From JBPEWY01 sp965224095 (GTDB lineage: Bacteria; Bacteroidota; Bacteroidia; Flavobacteriales; Flavobacteriaceae), in assembly GCA_965224095.1 (NCBI GenBank), contig OZ245039.1, forward strand, positions 2,852,001-2,916,000: a stretch of DNA of 64,000 nucleotides, read 5' to 3'. A model generated the notes under the pieces. It saw only the letters and a list, made by a program, of their open reading frames with translations, made no database searches and was not told the DNA's origin. Below are positions 54,644 to 63,727 of this stretch, in pieces (the first letter of the stretch is position 1; the number at the start of each line of letters is the position of its first letter). Made by a program: the position numbers and the translations under genes.

Positions 54644-54661
54644 TATTGTACAATATTCGGA

Positions 54662-54669
54662 CAAAAATA
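54662..54669 (-). promoter_or_regulatory. predicted -7 element of cyanophycinase
   Basis: The minus strand reads TATTTTTG about 19 bases before the ATG at 54643, in the gap shared with divergent cphA. Confidence 0.45.
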
Positions 54670-54739
54670 AACTAAATTTTTAATAGAAAAATCTATATAT
54701 TTATATTCTTTCACGTTGAACAACTTAAAGCTAATCGGT

Positions 54740-57376
54740 ATGAAAATTATTAGTATTAATGCTATGAGAGGGCCAAATTATTGGTCGGTACGAAGACATA
54801 AACTTATTGTAATGGTCCTGGATTTGGAGGAAATGGAGGAGTTTCCATCCAATAAGATAGATGGCTTTAAGGAACGGCTGGAAAATATGTTTCCCACGAT
54901 GTATGAACATCGATGTTCTGTAGGAACTCCCGGAGGATTTTTCCAACGCGTGGAAGAAGGTACGTGGATGGGGCATATTATAGAGCACATTGCTTTGGAA
55001 ATCCAGACATTGGCAGGAATGGATGTAGGCTTTGGGAGGACAAGAGGCTACGGCGAAACCGGGGTGTATAATGTAGTGTTTGCCTATATGGAAGAAAAGG
55101 TTGGGAGATATGCGGCTGAGGCTTCCGTACGTATATGTGAAGCCCTGATTAAAGGAGAAGAATACGATTTAACCGATGATATTCAGGAGATGCGCGAAAT
55201 ACGCGAAAGTGAACGCCTGGGGCCCAGTACGGGTTCTATTGTGGCAGAGGCCGAAGCCAGGGGTATACCGTGGATTCGCCTTAATAAATATTCGCTCTGC
55301 CAGTTGGGATATGGAGCCAATCAGAAGAGAATACAGGCCACGGTTACCAGCGAAACCAGCAGTATTGGTGTTGAATTAGCCTGCGACAAGGAAGATACCA
55401 AATATTTACTTGAGCAGGCAGAAGTAGAAGTGCCCAGAGGCGATATCATACGAAGGGAAAGCAGTTTAAAAGAGGCATGTGATTATGTGGGGTTCCCACT
55501 GGTAGTTAAACCTATAAGCGGAAATCACGGCCGTGGAATTACGGTAAATATTCAGAATTACGAGGAAGCTTTGGTAGCCTTTCGGGCGGCCAAGGAAGTA
55601 TCGCGTTCGGTAATTGTGGAAAAGTATATTACGGGAGAAGATTACAGACTTTTGGTGATAAATAACAAATTGGTAGCCGCCGCCAAACGAACTCCTGCTC
55701 ATGTAATTGGAGATGGAAAATCAACCATTCAGGAGCTCATAGATGAAGTAAATAAAGATCCGCGACGAGGCTACGGACATGAAAAGGTACTTACCCAAAT
55801 TACAGTGAACGATCTGACCAAAACCATTATTGAAGCAAACGGATATACTTTGGAAACGGTAATCGGAGATGGTGAAATGCTTATTCTTAAAGATACCGCC
55901 AATCTGAGTACGGGAGGAACCGCCGAAGATGTTACGGATATTTTGCACCCTGCGAACGTATCTATGGCCGAACGAATTTCAAAAATTATCGATCTGGATA
56001 TTTGCGGGATTGATGTAATGACTACCGATATAACAAAACCGCTTTCTGAAACAGGAGGAGCCGTATTGGAGGTCAATGCGGGACCCGGGTTTAGAATGCA
56101 TCTGGCACCTACCGAAGGACTGCCAAGAAATGTGGCGGCTCCTGTAATTGACAAATTATTTCCTATAAAAGGAGATACGGGGAGAATACCGATTATTGCC
56201 ACCACCGGAACCAATGGTAAAACCACTACCACCAGACTCATAGCGCATATCGCCAAAATGAAAGGATATCGGGTGGGCTATACCACAAGCGACGGGGTGT
56301 ACATTCAAAATAGGTTATTGATGACCGGAGATTGTACCGGACCTGCCAGTGCGGAATTTGTTCTTAAAGACCCCACGGTTAATTTTGCTGTGCTGGAATG
56401 TGCAAGAGGAGGATTACTCCGGGCAGGCTTGGGATTCAAAAAATGCGATGTGGGGATTGTTACCAATGTAGCAGCAGATCACCTGGGACTTAAAGGAATT
56501 CATACGGTTGAACAGTTGGCTAAAGTAAAAGGAGTGATTCCGGAAACCGTTCTGCCGGATGGTTATGCCATTCTGAATGCCGATGATGATCTGGTGTATA
56601 ATATGAGAAGAAATGTGGATTGCAATGTAGCACTGTTTTCCATGGACGAAAACAATCCGAGGATTAAGGCGTTACAACGCCTTCACGGGATTACAGCCGT
56701 ATATGAAAACGGATATGTAACTATTTGCCGGGGAGAATGGAAAATGCGAATTATGAAGGCAGTTAATATTCCGCTTACCTATGGAGGAAAAGCAACTTTT
56801 ATGATTCAGAATATTTTACCGGCAGTGCTGGCAGCTCACGTACAGGGAATTAGTATTGAAGATATGAAAGCTGCATTGGAAACTTTTATCCCGTCAGCTT
56901 CACAAACTCCGGGCAGGCTTAATCTGTTTAAGTTTAACGATTTTACCATATTGCTCGATTACGCTCATAATCCCGCGGGAATGCGTGCCTTGCAGAAATT
57001 TACCGATACACTGGAAGCCACGGTTAAAGTCGGGATTATTGCGGGTATAGGAGATAGAAGAGAAGAAGACAATAATGAAATGGGAAGTATTGCGGCCGAA
57101 ATGTTCGACGAAGTAATTATTCGACAGGATAAACGATTGCGGGGCAAAACGGAAGAGGAGTTGATTAAAATGTTAGATGCCGGAATTAAGATGAAGGATC
57201 CCAATAAAAAAACTACCATTATCCCTTCAGAGAAAGAAGCCATTACGCACGCTGTTAAAAATGCTAAAAAGGGATCGTTGATAGTGCTTTGTAGCGATGT
57301 TATTCCCGATGCCCTGGAGCTTGTTAAGAAATTTAAGGAGCAAGAAGCCAAGGGAGAATTGGTCTTCGCAGAATAA
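54740..57376 (+). CDS. cphA: cyanophycin synthetase
   Basis: Makes the nitrogen-storage polymer cyanophycin by ATP-dependent addition of Asp to the backbone and Arg to side chains. From the ATG at 54740 the protein has 878 residues, normal for the family: an N-terminal domain (1-160; TWMGHIIEHIALEIQTLAGM), an ATP-grasp domain (about 210-475; VGFPLVVKPISGNHGRGITVN, VLEVNAGPGFRMHLAP), and a Mur-ligase-like domain with the P-loop TTGTNGKTTTTR near 488 and DYAHNPAGMRAL. All motifs look intact. A TTG at 54716 is an unlikely start. It is divergent from cyanophycinase. Confidence 0.96.
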   Translation: MKIISINAMRGPNYWSVRRHKLIVMVLDLEEMEEFPSNKIDGFKERLENMFPTMYEHRCSVGTPGGFFQRVEEGTWMGHIIEHIALEIQTLAGMDVGFGRTRGYGETGVYNVVFAYMEEKVGRYAAEASVRICEALIKGEEYDLTDDIQEMREIRESERLGPSTGSIVAEAEARGIPWIRLNKYSLCQLGYGANQKRIQATVTSETSSIGVELACDKEDTKYLLEQAEVEVPRGDIIRRESSLKEACDYVGFPLVVKPISGNHGRGITVNIQNYEEALVAFRAAKEVSRSVIVEKYITGEDYRLLVINNKLVAAAKRTPAHVIGDGKSTIQELIDEVNKDPRRGYGHEKVLTQITVNDLTKTIIEANGYTLETVIGDGEMLILKDTANLSTGGTAEDVTDILHPANVSMAERISKIIDLDICGIDVMTTDITKPLSETGGAVLEVNAGPGFRMHLAPTEGLPRNVAAPVIDKLFPIKGDTGRIPIIATTGTNGKTTTTRLIAHIAKMKGYRVGYTTSDGVYIQNRLLMTGDCTGPASAEFVLKDPTVNFAVLECARGGLLRAGLGFKKCDVGIVTNVAADHLGLKGIHTVEQLAKVKGVIPETVLPDGYAILNADDDLVYNMRRNVDCNVALFSMDENNPRIKALQRLHGITAVYENGYVTICRGEWKMRIMKAVNIPLTYGGKATFMIQNILPAVLAAHVQGISIEDMKAALETFIPSASQTPGRLNLFKFNDFTILLDYAHNPAGMRALQKFTDTLEATVKVGIIAGIGDRREEDNNEMGSIAAEMFDEVIIRQDKRLRGKTEEELIKMLDAGIKMKDPNKKTTIIPSEKEAITHAVKNAKKGSLIVLCSDVIPDALELVKKFKEQEAKGELVFAE

Positions 57377-57460
57377 TACCATTTTTTGGTTACGTTAAAT
57401 TATCTTTAAAATAACTCCTTTTTAAAGGAATTGGAATATTTTTACGCAAATCCGTAAAAA

Positions 57461-58690
57461 ATGTTACGTTGGATAATCTTCCTGGCTGCTTATGTTCTTC
57501 TTGACTGGTATGCCTTTCAATCGGTCAGAACGCTTACCAGATCTTCCTGGATACAGGGCCTGTATTGGGGTGTGAGTATTTTAGTGATTGGGAACCTGAT
57601 GTATCAAATGTTAATTAATACGGAGCAGCCCAGAGTATTAACACCTGAAAGAAGTTATGCGTTTGGTTTTTTGTTGGCATTGTTAATTCCAAAAATAGTA
57701 CTGGCTCTGATTATGTTTGGGGAAGATGTGATCCGCTTGCCACAGGCAGCATACAGTTATTTTACCGAAGGCAATCGGGAAACAGGATATTTCCCTTCCA
57801 GGAGGAAATTTGTAAGCTCGGTGGCATTAGGACTGGCGGTCATACCTTTTACATCGCTTCTGTACGGAATGTACCGGGGAAAATATAACTTCAGAGTGTT
57901 GAACTATACCCTGGAGTTTGAAGACCTTCCCGAATCGTTTGATGGATATAAGCTCACCCAGATCAGCGATATTCATTCCGGGAGTTTTGATAACAAAAAA
58001 ATGGTTTCATATGCTGTAGATCTTATAAATAAGCAACAGAGTAATATTATCCTGTTTACAGGTGATATGGTGAATAATATGGCTTCGGAAATGCTTCCCT
58101 GGAAATCGGTGTTCGGAACATTGCAGGCCACAGATGGTATATATTCGGTTCTGGGAAATCACGATTACGGCGATTATGTTCCCTGGGAATCGGAAGAGGC
58201 AAAAACCAGGAACCTGGAAACCCTGAAACACATACAGCGTGAGATGGGTTTTCAGCTTTTGTTAAATGAGAGTATCTACCTGGAAAAAGGCAATCAGAAA
58301 ATAGCTTTAATAGGTGTTGAAAACTGGGGGGCCGGAGGGTTTAAAAAAGCAGGCGATTTAAATAAAGCGATATCCGGTATTGATAAAAACGATTTTAAAA
58401 TACTCATGAGTCACGATCCCTCTCACTGGGAATACGAGGTTATAAAACACAATCATCATTTTCATTTAACACTAAGCGGACATACGCACGGAATGCAGTT
58501 TGGTATTGAAATTCCGGGCTGGATTAAATGGAGCCCGGTTAAGTGGCGATACAAATATTGGGCCGGTATTTATGAGGAGATGGGGCAGTACATTAATGTA
58601 AACCGCGGTCTGGGTTATTTGGGTTATCCGGGAAGAGTAGGTATATGGCCGGAAATTAGCGTGATTACCCTAAAAAAGAAATATACATAG
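57461..58690 (+). CDS. membrane-anchored metallophosphoesterase
   Basis: A 409-residue protein with three N-terminal membrane spans (about 2-20, 31-52, 68-88), a fourth hydrophobic stretch after a twin-arginine-like SRRKFVSSVALG (about 113-135), and a calcineurin-type phosphoesterase domain (about 160-405). All metal-binding motifs are visible: QISDIHSG, FTGDMVNN, LGNHDYGD, MSHDPSHW and LSGHTHGMQFG. It resembles YkuE-like phosphodiesterases that act on lipid-linked pyrophosphates outside the membrane; the substrate is unknown. Confidence 0.9.
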   Translation: MLRWIIFLAAYVLLDWYAFQSVRTLTRSSWIQGLYWGVSILVIGNLMYQMLINTEQPRVLTPERSYAFGFLLALLIPKIVLALIMFGEDVIRLPQAAYSYFTEGNRETGYFPSRRKFVSSVALGLAVIPFTSLLYGMYRGKYNFRVLNYTLEFEDLPESFDGYKLTQISDIHSGSFDNKKMVSYAVDLINKQQSNIILFTGDMVNNMASEMLPWKSVFGTLQATDGIYSVLGNHDYGDYVPWESEEAKTRNLETLKHIQREMGFQLLLNESIYLEKGNQKIALIGVENWGAGGFKKAGDLNKAISGIDKNDFKILMSHDPSHWEYEVIKHNHHFHLTLSGHTHGMQFGIEIPGWIKWSPVKWRYKYWAGIYEEMGQYINVNRGLGYLGYPGRVGIWPEISVITLKKKYT

Positions 58691-58747
58691 AACGTGGATG
58701 TATTCTTACAAAAATTGCGCAAGTACTGTAATTATTACAATTTTTAC

Positions 58748-58755
58748 TACATTTG
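58748..58755 (+). promoter_or_regulatory. predicted -7 element of the thioredoxin-like gene
   Basis: TACATTTG matches TAnnTTTG, about 30 bases before the ATG. The -33 element is unclear. Confidence 0.35.
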
Positions 58756-58785
58756 ATTAATTAAGACGTTAAAACTCAATTTTAT

Positions 58786-59082
58786 ATGTCAAAATTTGGC
58801 GAATTAATAGATCTGAACGTTCCTGTTTTGCTGGACTTCTATACCGAATGGAACGAGCCATCTACCGCAATGCATCCTGTTTTAAGAGATGTAGCGGCTG
58901 CTTTGGGTGATAAGGCTAAGGTAATTAAAATAGATGTTGACAAAAACAAAGAACTGGCCGAAGCGCTTCGCGTAAAAGGGTTACCTACATTGATGATATA
59001 TAAAAAGGGTGAAATGGTATGGCGCCAGAGCGGAGAGCAAGACGCCAATACCTTAATAGGACTTTTACAGGAATACGTTTAA
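58786..59082 (+). CDS. cysteine-less thioredoxin-fold protein
   Basis: A 98-residue protein with the full thioredoxin fold pattern (PVLLDFYTEW, VIKIDVDKNKELAEALRVKGLPTLMIYKKGE with the cis-Pro). Where thioredoxins have WCGPC it has WNEPS, and there is no cysteine anywhere in the protein. It therefore cannot act as a disulfide reductase. I recall similar WNE-type proteins in other Flavobacteriaceae, which argues for a conserved non-redox role such as a binding or scaffold protein. The gene converges on the DUF2723 gene, 16 bases apart. Confidence 0.85.
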   Translation: MSKFGELIDLNVPVLLDFYTEWNEPSTAMHPVLRDVAAALGDKAKVIKIDVDKNKELAEALRVKGLPTLMIYKKGEMVWRQSGEQDANTLIGLLQEYV

Positions 59083-59098
59083 TAATCCTCATTAATTA

Positions 59099-62000
59099 TT
59101 AAAGACTATCAGCAGGCATGGATTTTGTTTCCAGGCTGTCCTGATGTGAAATGCTGTCGTTGTCTTCCTGAATTATATCCTCAGGAATACTATTTTCAGA
59201 GCTTCCGTAAAGGTAATCGAACTTCTCCACAAAGGAATTAAACCTATCGACCTCACCGGTATAAAATGCTTCTTCGTCATTAGCAACAAGAATATCCAGT
59301 AACCTGCGATAAGCCTGAATATCACTATAAACTTCAGAAAGATTTCCGGATTGATCTGAAAGATCGAGGCCCGCATAATAATCCAGGCGTTCCCCGTATA
59401 AACCGGCCAGTTTTGAAAATAAGGCTCTTCCCTTTTCGTTTTCATTAACCTTATAGTACCCTTCCAAAAACGGTTCCAGCGCCCATTGATATCCAAAATA
59501 ACCGAAAGGCATATTGGTCATTGCCAGCTCTATAATATTTTTAGCCTTCTCCGTTTTTCCTTCTTTCAGTAAAACTTCAAGTAATCTGGCCAGATTATTC
59601 CGATAGCTTATGCTGTTTCGCCTGGTCTGTTCGTCGTGATAAATTCCGGGATCACCCATATTACCCCAATCCCATTTCATGACAATGTTGTACATTAAAT
59701 CACTGTCAATCCTACCTAAATCAAATGGGCTTCTGGGATCAACCGGGGTTTTAATGGGCACCAGTTTGTAAACGAGTCCATCTAATTGAAGATAGTCTTT
59801 CATCCACAGATATTCGGCCGGATCAAAACTTCCCCCGGTAAAATATATAGGTCTTTTCCAGTCGTTGTTTGCCAATACATCCAACATTAATAACCGGTTT
59901 TTGGTAAGTGCGGTTTGCGGGAGGTCTATGTCTATATAATCCACAATAAGATCCGCATCTTTTTCTTTTACCAGTCCGGTTTTTAAAACGTTTTCTTTAT
60001 TTACGGGAACTCTGATTTTATGAGTCGGGTAAAAAATAGTGCTCAAATAACTGGAAGGGAACCTACTGGTATCGTCTCCCTGCCGTTTGATAAGATTTTC
60101 AATGGTATTGTCATCATTGGCAACCCAGTCCATAAATCGTTTTATATCCCAGCGATCTTCGGTCAACGGTTGGAAATAAACAAGATCCCGAACCCCATAA
60201 GCATATTTATCATGGGTTAACTGAGAAGGAATAGGATCGCTTTTATATGCCTTTCGTTTCATCTGGTCTATATACCAGTCGGTGGCAAAATAACTTGTAA
60301 CAATAGGCCTTACATCGGTTCTGTACCCTTCAATTTCCTGCGCATACCAGGTAACAAAAGTGTCGTTATCTCCAATGGTATACAGAATGGCCCCGGCATC
60401 TTCCTGAATCGAATCCAGATACCCTTTCCCCGCAGCTTTGGCGGTATATTTTCCTGAACGATCATGGTCGTCCCAGTTCTGATATGCCATAAGCAACGGA
60501 ACAACTGCAAGGCAAATTACCGTAACCAGGGGCGCTAATATTTTAGGTGTAATATATTTTTTAAGCTCGTCAAATAATGCATAAACACCCAAACCGATCC
60601 AAATAGCAAAAATGTAGAAAGAACCAACCAGCGAATAATCTCGTTCCCGGGGTTCAAAAGGCCTGACATTAGTGTAAAACTGAATAGCTATTCCCGTAAA
60701 TAAAAAGAAAATCAAAAGAACCCAGAACATTTTCCAGTCTTTTCTAAAAAGGAATATCAATCCTATAAGTCCGAGGATCAGCGGTAAAAAGAAATAGGTA
60801 TTCCTGGCTTTATTGTTGAGAATATCGGAAGGAAGGTTGTCCTGAGAGCCCAGGCGAACCTCATCGATAAAGTTAATTCCGCTTAACCAGTTACCATGAT
60901 TGTCATACCTTCCCTGAATATCATCTTGCCGTCCAACAAAATTCCAAAAAAGATATCGCATATACATATATCCAAACTGGTAGGAAAACATAAATCCAAG
61001 ATTCTCCGTTAACGATGGAGGTTCCACTTCTATATAATCACCAAATTGCTTTAGGAAATTCAGATATTGTTCGGCATCCACATTTCCGGCGGCATATTCA
61101 CTTTTAAATTCATTAATTGCAGACCGCAATTCACTGCTGGATCTGTAATCGGAATTGGGTTTAAATTTTGGGGGACCAAAAAACTTAATGTAATTCTCTG
61201 CGTGTTCAGTGCTCCATTTACGGGGAAGCAACCCCTTGTGGTCCGGATGTGAGTTAAGGAGTGCGTCTTTATAGTTATTTACGATTACGTATTTTCCACT
61301 TTTCTCGTCTCGTTCGTATTTGGGTTTGTCGTCTTTATACGGATCATTTTCATTGCGCCCGGCAAACATTTCCGTATACATGGTACCATATATGGGGCTT
61401 TCCACGCCGGGATACTGCTCACGGTTGTAATAAGCCAGTAAAGACCTTGCGTCTGACGGATTGTTTTCATTGACCGTAACATTGGCATTGGCCCGGATAG
61501 GGAGCATAAGCCAGGAAGAGAAACCTATGAACATAAAGAGAAAGCACAACACCACCGTGTTGGCGGTAATCATTTTTCGCTTTCTGGTATATCTTAAGGC
61601 AAGGTAAAATACCAAGGCAAAGCAGAGCCCCACAATAACCGAACCTGAATTAAAAGGAAGCCCGATAGAATTCACAAAGAAAACCTCACCCCACCCAAAA
61701 AACTTAAGGGCATAGGTTAGCGTAAACTTATACACAAACATTAAAATGGCGATAACGGCAATATTGGCGATTATAAAATTCTTAACCGAGACCTGTTTGT
61801 ATTTCTTAAAAAAGTAAAGAAGCCCGATCGATGGAATGGCAAGGAAGCCCATAAATTGAATTCCGAAGGTTAAACCAATAACCAATGATATCAGAATAAG
61901 CCACTTGTTTCCGCGGGGATGATCTAAATTGTCAACCCATTTAAGTCCCAGCCATAGTTGGAGCGACATAATAAGACTGGCCATGGCATATACTTCGGTT

Positions 62001-62431
62001 TCTACTGCATTAAACCAAAAGCTGTCGGAAAAAGTTAAGGCCAGTGCTCCGACCAGCCCGCTTCCCAAGATGGCTATAGCTCTGGCGTTAGACAGCGTGT
62101 CTTCGCGCGAAATTAGTTTGCGAATGATATTGGTGATTGTCCAGAAAGTAAATAAAATGGTAAAGGCACTGGAAACTACCGACATGAAATTAACCGTTTT
62201 TGCTACCTGGCTTGCTTCCGTGGCAAACATGGCAAAAAAGGCACCTAACATTTGAAAGAATGGCGCTCCCGGAGGGTGCCCTACTTCCAGTTTTGCGGAT
62301 GTCAAAATGTATTCTCCACAGTCCCAAAAGCTTACAGTTGGCTCAACCGTTATTCCGTACACGATCAGGGCTATTATAAATACTATCCATCCCGAGATAG
62401 TATTCCATTTTTTAAAGTTGTCTGCAAACAT
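59099..62431 (-). CDS. DUF2723 multi-span membrane protein (GT-C-like, possible protein O-glycosyltransferase)
   Basis: A 1110-residue protein. The N-terminal half has many membrane spans, with the DUF2723 signature SFWDCGEYILTSAKLEVGHPPGAPFFQM in the first loop (Asp and Glu there resemble the catalytic acidic pair of GT-C enzymes), followed by further spans to about residue 640. The C-terminal half is extracytoplasmic with TPR-like helices and an acidic Ser-rich tail. Members of this Bacteroidota family are candidate protein mannosyl/glycosyltransferases using lipid-linked sugars. That activity is inferred from the fold. Confidence 0.85.
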   Translation of the reverse strand: MFADNFKKWNTISGWIVFIIALIVYGITVEPTVSFWDCGEYILTSAKLEVGHPPGAPFFQMLGAFFAMFATEASQVAKTVNFMSVVSSAFTILFTFWTITNIIRKLISREDTLSNARAIAILGSGLVGALALTFSDSFWFNAVETEVYAMASLIMSLQLWLGLKWVDNLDHPRGNKWLILISLVIGLTFGIQFMGFLAIPSIGLLYFFKKYKQVSVKNFIIANIAVIAILMFVYKFTLTYALKFFGWGEVFFVNSIGLPFNSGSVIVGLCFALVFYLALRYTRKRKMITANTVVLCFLFMFIGFSSWLMLPIRANANVTVNENNPSDARSLLAYYNREQYPGVESPIYGTMYTEMFAGRNENDPYKDDKPKYERDEKSGKYVIVNNYKDALLNSHPDHKGLLPRKWSTEHAENYIKFFGPPKFKPNSDYRSSSELRSAINEFKSEYAAGNVDAEQYLNFLKQFGDYIEVEPPSLTENLGFMFSYQFGYMYMRYLFWNFVGRQDDIQGRYDNHGNWLSGINFIDEVRLGSQDNLPSDILNNKARNTYFFLPLILGLIGLIFLFRKDWKMFWVLLIFFLFTGIAIQFYTNVRPFEPRERDYSLVGSFYIFAIWIGLGVYALFDELKKYITPKILAPLVTVICLAVVPLLMAYQNWDDHDRSGKYTAKAAGKGYLDSIQEDAGAILYTIGDNDTFVTWYAQEIEGYRTDVRPIVTSYFATDWYIDQMKRKAYKSDPIPSQLTHDKYAYGVRDLVYFQPLTEDRWDIKRFMDWVANDDNTIENLIKRQGDDTSRFPSSYLSTIFYPTHKIRVPVNKENVLKTGLVKEKDADLIVDYIDIDLPQTALTKNRLLMLDVLANNDWKRPIYFTGGSFDPAEYLWMKDYLQLDGLVYKLVPIKTPVDPRSPFDLGRIDSDLMYNIVMKWDWGNMGDPGIYHDEQTRRNSISYRNNLARLLEVLLKEGKTEKAKNIIELAMTNMPFGYFGYQWALEPFLEGYYKVNENEKGRALFSKLAGLYGERLDYYAGLDLSDQSGNLSEVYSDIQAYRRLLDILVANDEEAFYTGEVDRFNSFVEKFDYLYGSSENSIPEDIIQEDNDSISHQDSLETKSMPADSL

Positions 62432-62549
62432 CGATCAATTGTTAGATAGGTGCGTGGGCGAATTTACTAATTAAAAAGCAAGGATATTCAATTTTTTTAG
62501 AAACGTTAACAGAAGGGGTTTATTTTTCCCGGTTTAATAGGAAAAAATA

Positions 62550-62580
62550 TTTGTGGAAATAAAACTTTGTTATAAATTTG
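62550..62580 (+). promoter_or_regulatory. predicted tRNA-Gln promoter
   Basis: TTTG (62550-62553), a 19-base spacer and TAAATTTG (62573-62580): a full consensus match 15 bases before the tRNA. Confidence 0.75.
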
Positions 62581-62595
62581 CAACCGCATTTGAGC

Positions 62596-62666
62596 TGGCT
62601 CATGGTGTAACGGTAACACTACTGGTTTTGGTCCAGTCATTCAAGGTTCGAATCCTTGTGAGCCAA
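62596..62666 (+). tRNA. tRNA-Gln (anticodon TTG)
   Basis: The acceptor stem TGGCTCA (62596-62602) pairs with TGAGCCA (62659-62665), with A62666 as discriminator. The anticodon loop TTTTGGT between ACTGG and CCAGT gives anticodon TTG. The T arm contains GGTTCGAATCC. CCA is not encoded. Confidence 0.95.
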
Positions 62667-62675
62667 CTGCTAATT

Positions 62676-62710
62676 AAAAAGCCCTTTGTAAAACACAAAG
62701 GGCTTTTTTT
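62676..62710. terminator. intrinsic terminator between tRNA-Gln and the stress-protein gene
   Basis: GCCCTTTGT (62681-62689) pairs with ACAAAGGGC (62695-62703), flanked by an A run and a T run; it can serve the tRNA (+) and the converging uspA-like gene (-). Confidence 0.9.
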
Positions 62711-62734
62711 AATACTTGATTATTGGGGAAAGCC

Positions 62735-63571
62735 TCAAATTTTAAAAGTTATCACAGGGCGATGTGCGTGATTTACAAGATCTTCACTGATACTCCCGTT
62801 AAAAAAGTGAGCTAATCCTTTCCTTCCGTGGGTGGCAATAGCTATAACATCGGCATCGGAGGTCTTCATATAGTTGAGAATACCCCATTCTACTTTATGA
62901 TCGTTGTATACATCGTCTGAAAAGTCATTCAATCCGGTTTTGTTCAGAAAATTATGTTTAGCCTCTTCTATTTCAGCAGTAGTTCTGAAATTGTTAGCCG
63001 TGTTTATATAAAGCAACCGAATCTTCGCATCAAACAATTGTGCGAAAGCGGTAATACTACTAACTACTTCGGCAGATTGCTCGTCAAAATCGGTTGCAAA
63101 GATCATTTCATCAATCTTAAAGTCTTTATGATCCTGTTTAACTACCAATACAGGAACATCGGAGTTTCTCACTACCTTTTCGGTATTCGAACCGATAAAC
63201 ATTTCCTTCATTCCCGAAGCACCATGCGACCCCATTATAATAAGGTCTATATTGGTATTTTTAGTAGTATCCATGATTCCGTTAAATGCGGTTTGTGTTT
63301 CTATAACCTCATGAACATCGATGTCTTTGAGAAAGTCTTTTTCCACAAATTTTCGGAATCGCTGCTTAGCGAGTTTTAAGAAAAATACAGCCTCGGGGAA
63401 GTTCGCCGGTGAAGTATGTGAGTTGAGAACATCGGTAGCCGCATGTATCGGAAGCTCCACCACATGTAGAATATATATTTCTGCCTGGTGTTTTCGAGCC
63501 AGTTGGGCTGCTACACGTAATGCATTTTCGGATTGTTCGGAAAAATCGGTTGGGACCAGTATCTTTTTCAT
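62735..63571 (-). CDS. universal stress protein with two UspA domains
   Basis: A 278-residue cytoplasmic protein with two tandem Usp domains. The first (1-145) begins KKILVPTDFSEQSENALRVA and ends with the ATP-binding motif GSHGASGMKEMFIGSNTEKV (G-x2-G-x9-G-S). The second (about 150-278) is more diverged: it opens with MIFATDFDEQSAEVV and carries ATHGRKGLAHFFNGS, in which the first Gly of the motif is Ala. Nucleotide binding is likely in the first domain. The role is general stress tolerance. Confidence 0.92.
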   Translation of the reverse strand: MKKILVPTDFSEQSENALRVAAQLARKHQAEIYILHVVELPIHAATDVLNSHTSPANFPEAVFFLKLAKQRFRKFVEKDFLKDIDVHEVIETQTAFNGIMDTTKNTNIDLIIMGSHGASGMKEMFIGSNTEKVVRNSDVPVLVVKQDHKDFKIDEMIFATDFDEQSAEVVSSITAFAQLFDAKIRLLYINTANNFRTTAEIEEAKHNFLNKTGLNDFSDDVYNDHKVEWGILNYMKTSDADVIAIATHGRKGLAHFFNGSISEDLVNHAHRPVITFKI

Positions 63572-63636
63572 TTCAGTTAAAGTTTTATGTTACTATTAAA
63601 TTTACGAAATTTTCGAGTCTGATAAAAGTAAATAGG

Positions 63637-63666
63637 TGTGAAGATTTAAAAAAAATTGTATATTTG
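63637..63666 (+). promoter_or_regulatory. predicted rimP operon promoter
   Basis: TGTG (63637-63640, imperfect -33), an 18-base spacer and TATATTTG (63659-63666). The expected transcript start is near 63670, leaving a leader of about 55 bases. Confidence 0.55.
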
Positions 63667-63693
63667 CACCGCTGAAAGGATACTATTATTCAT

Positions 63694-63719
63694 GAGGGGA
63701 CGAAAAGTCCCCTCTTTTT
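63694..63719 (+). terminator. terminator-like hairpin in the rimP leader
   Basis: A perfect 8-bp stem (63694-63701 with 63707-63714), a GAAAA loop and a following TTTTT. It lies between the predicted promoter and the rimP ATG at 63728, where it could act as an attenuator. Confidence 0.7.
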
Positions 63720-63727
63720 ATACCGAT

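Noticed and set aside
57415..57436. Palindrome TCCTTTTTAAAGGA after cphA as a terminator
   Set aside because: The loop would be only about two bases and there is no T run; it is a short AT-rich palindrome without terminator form.
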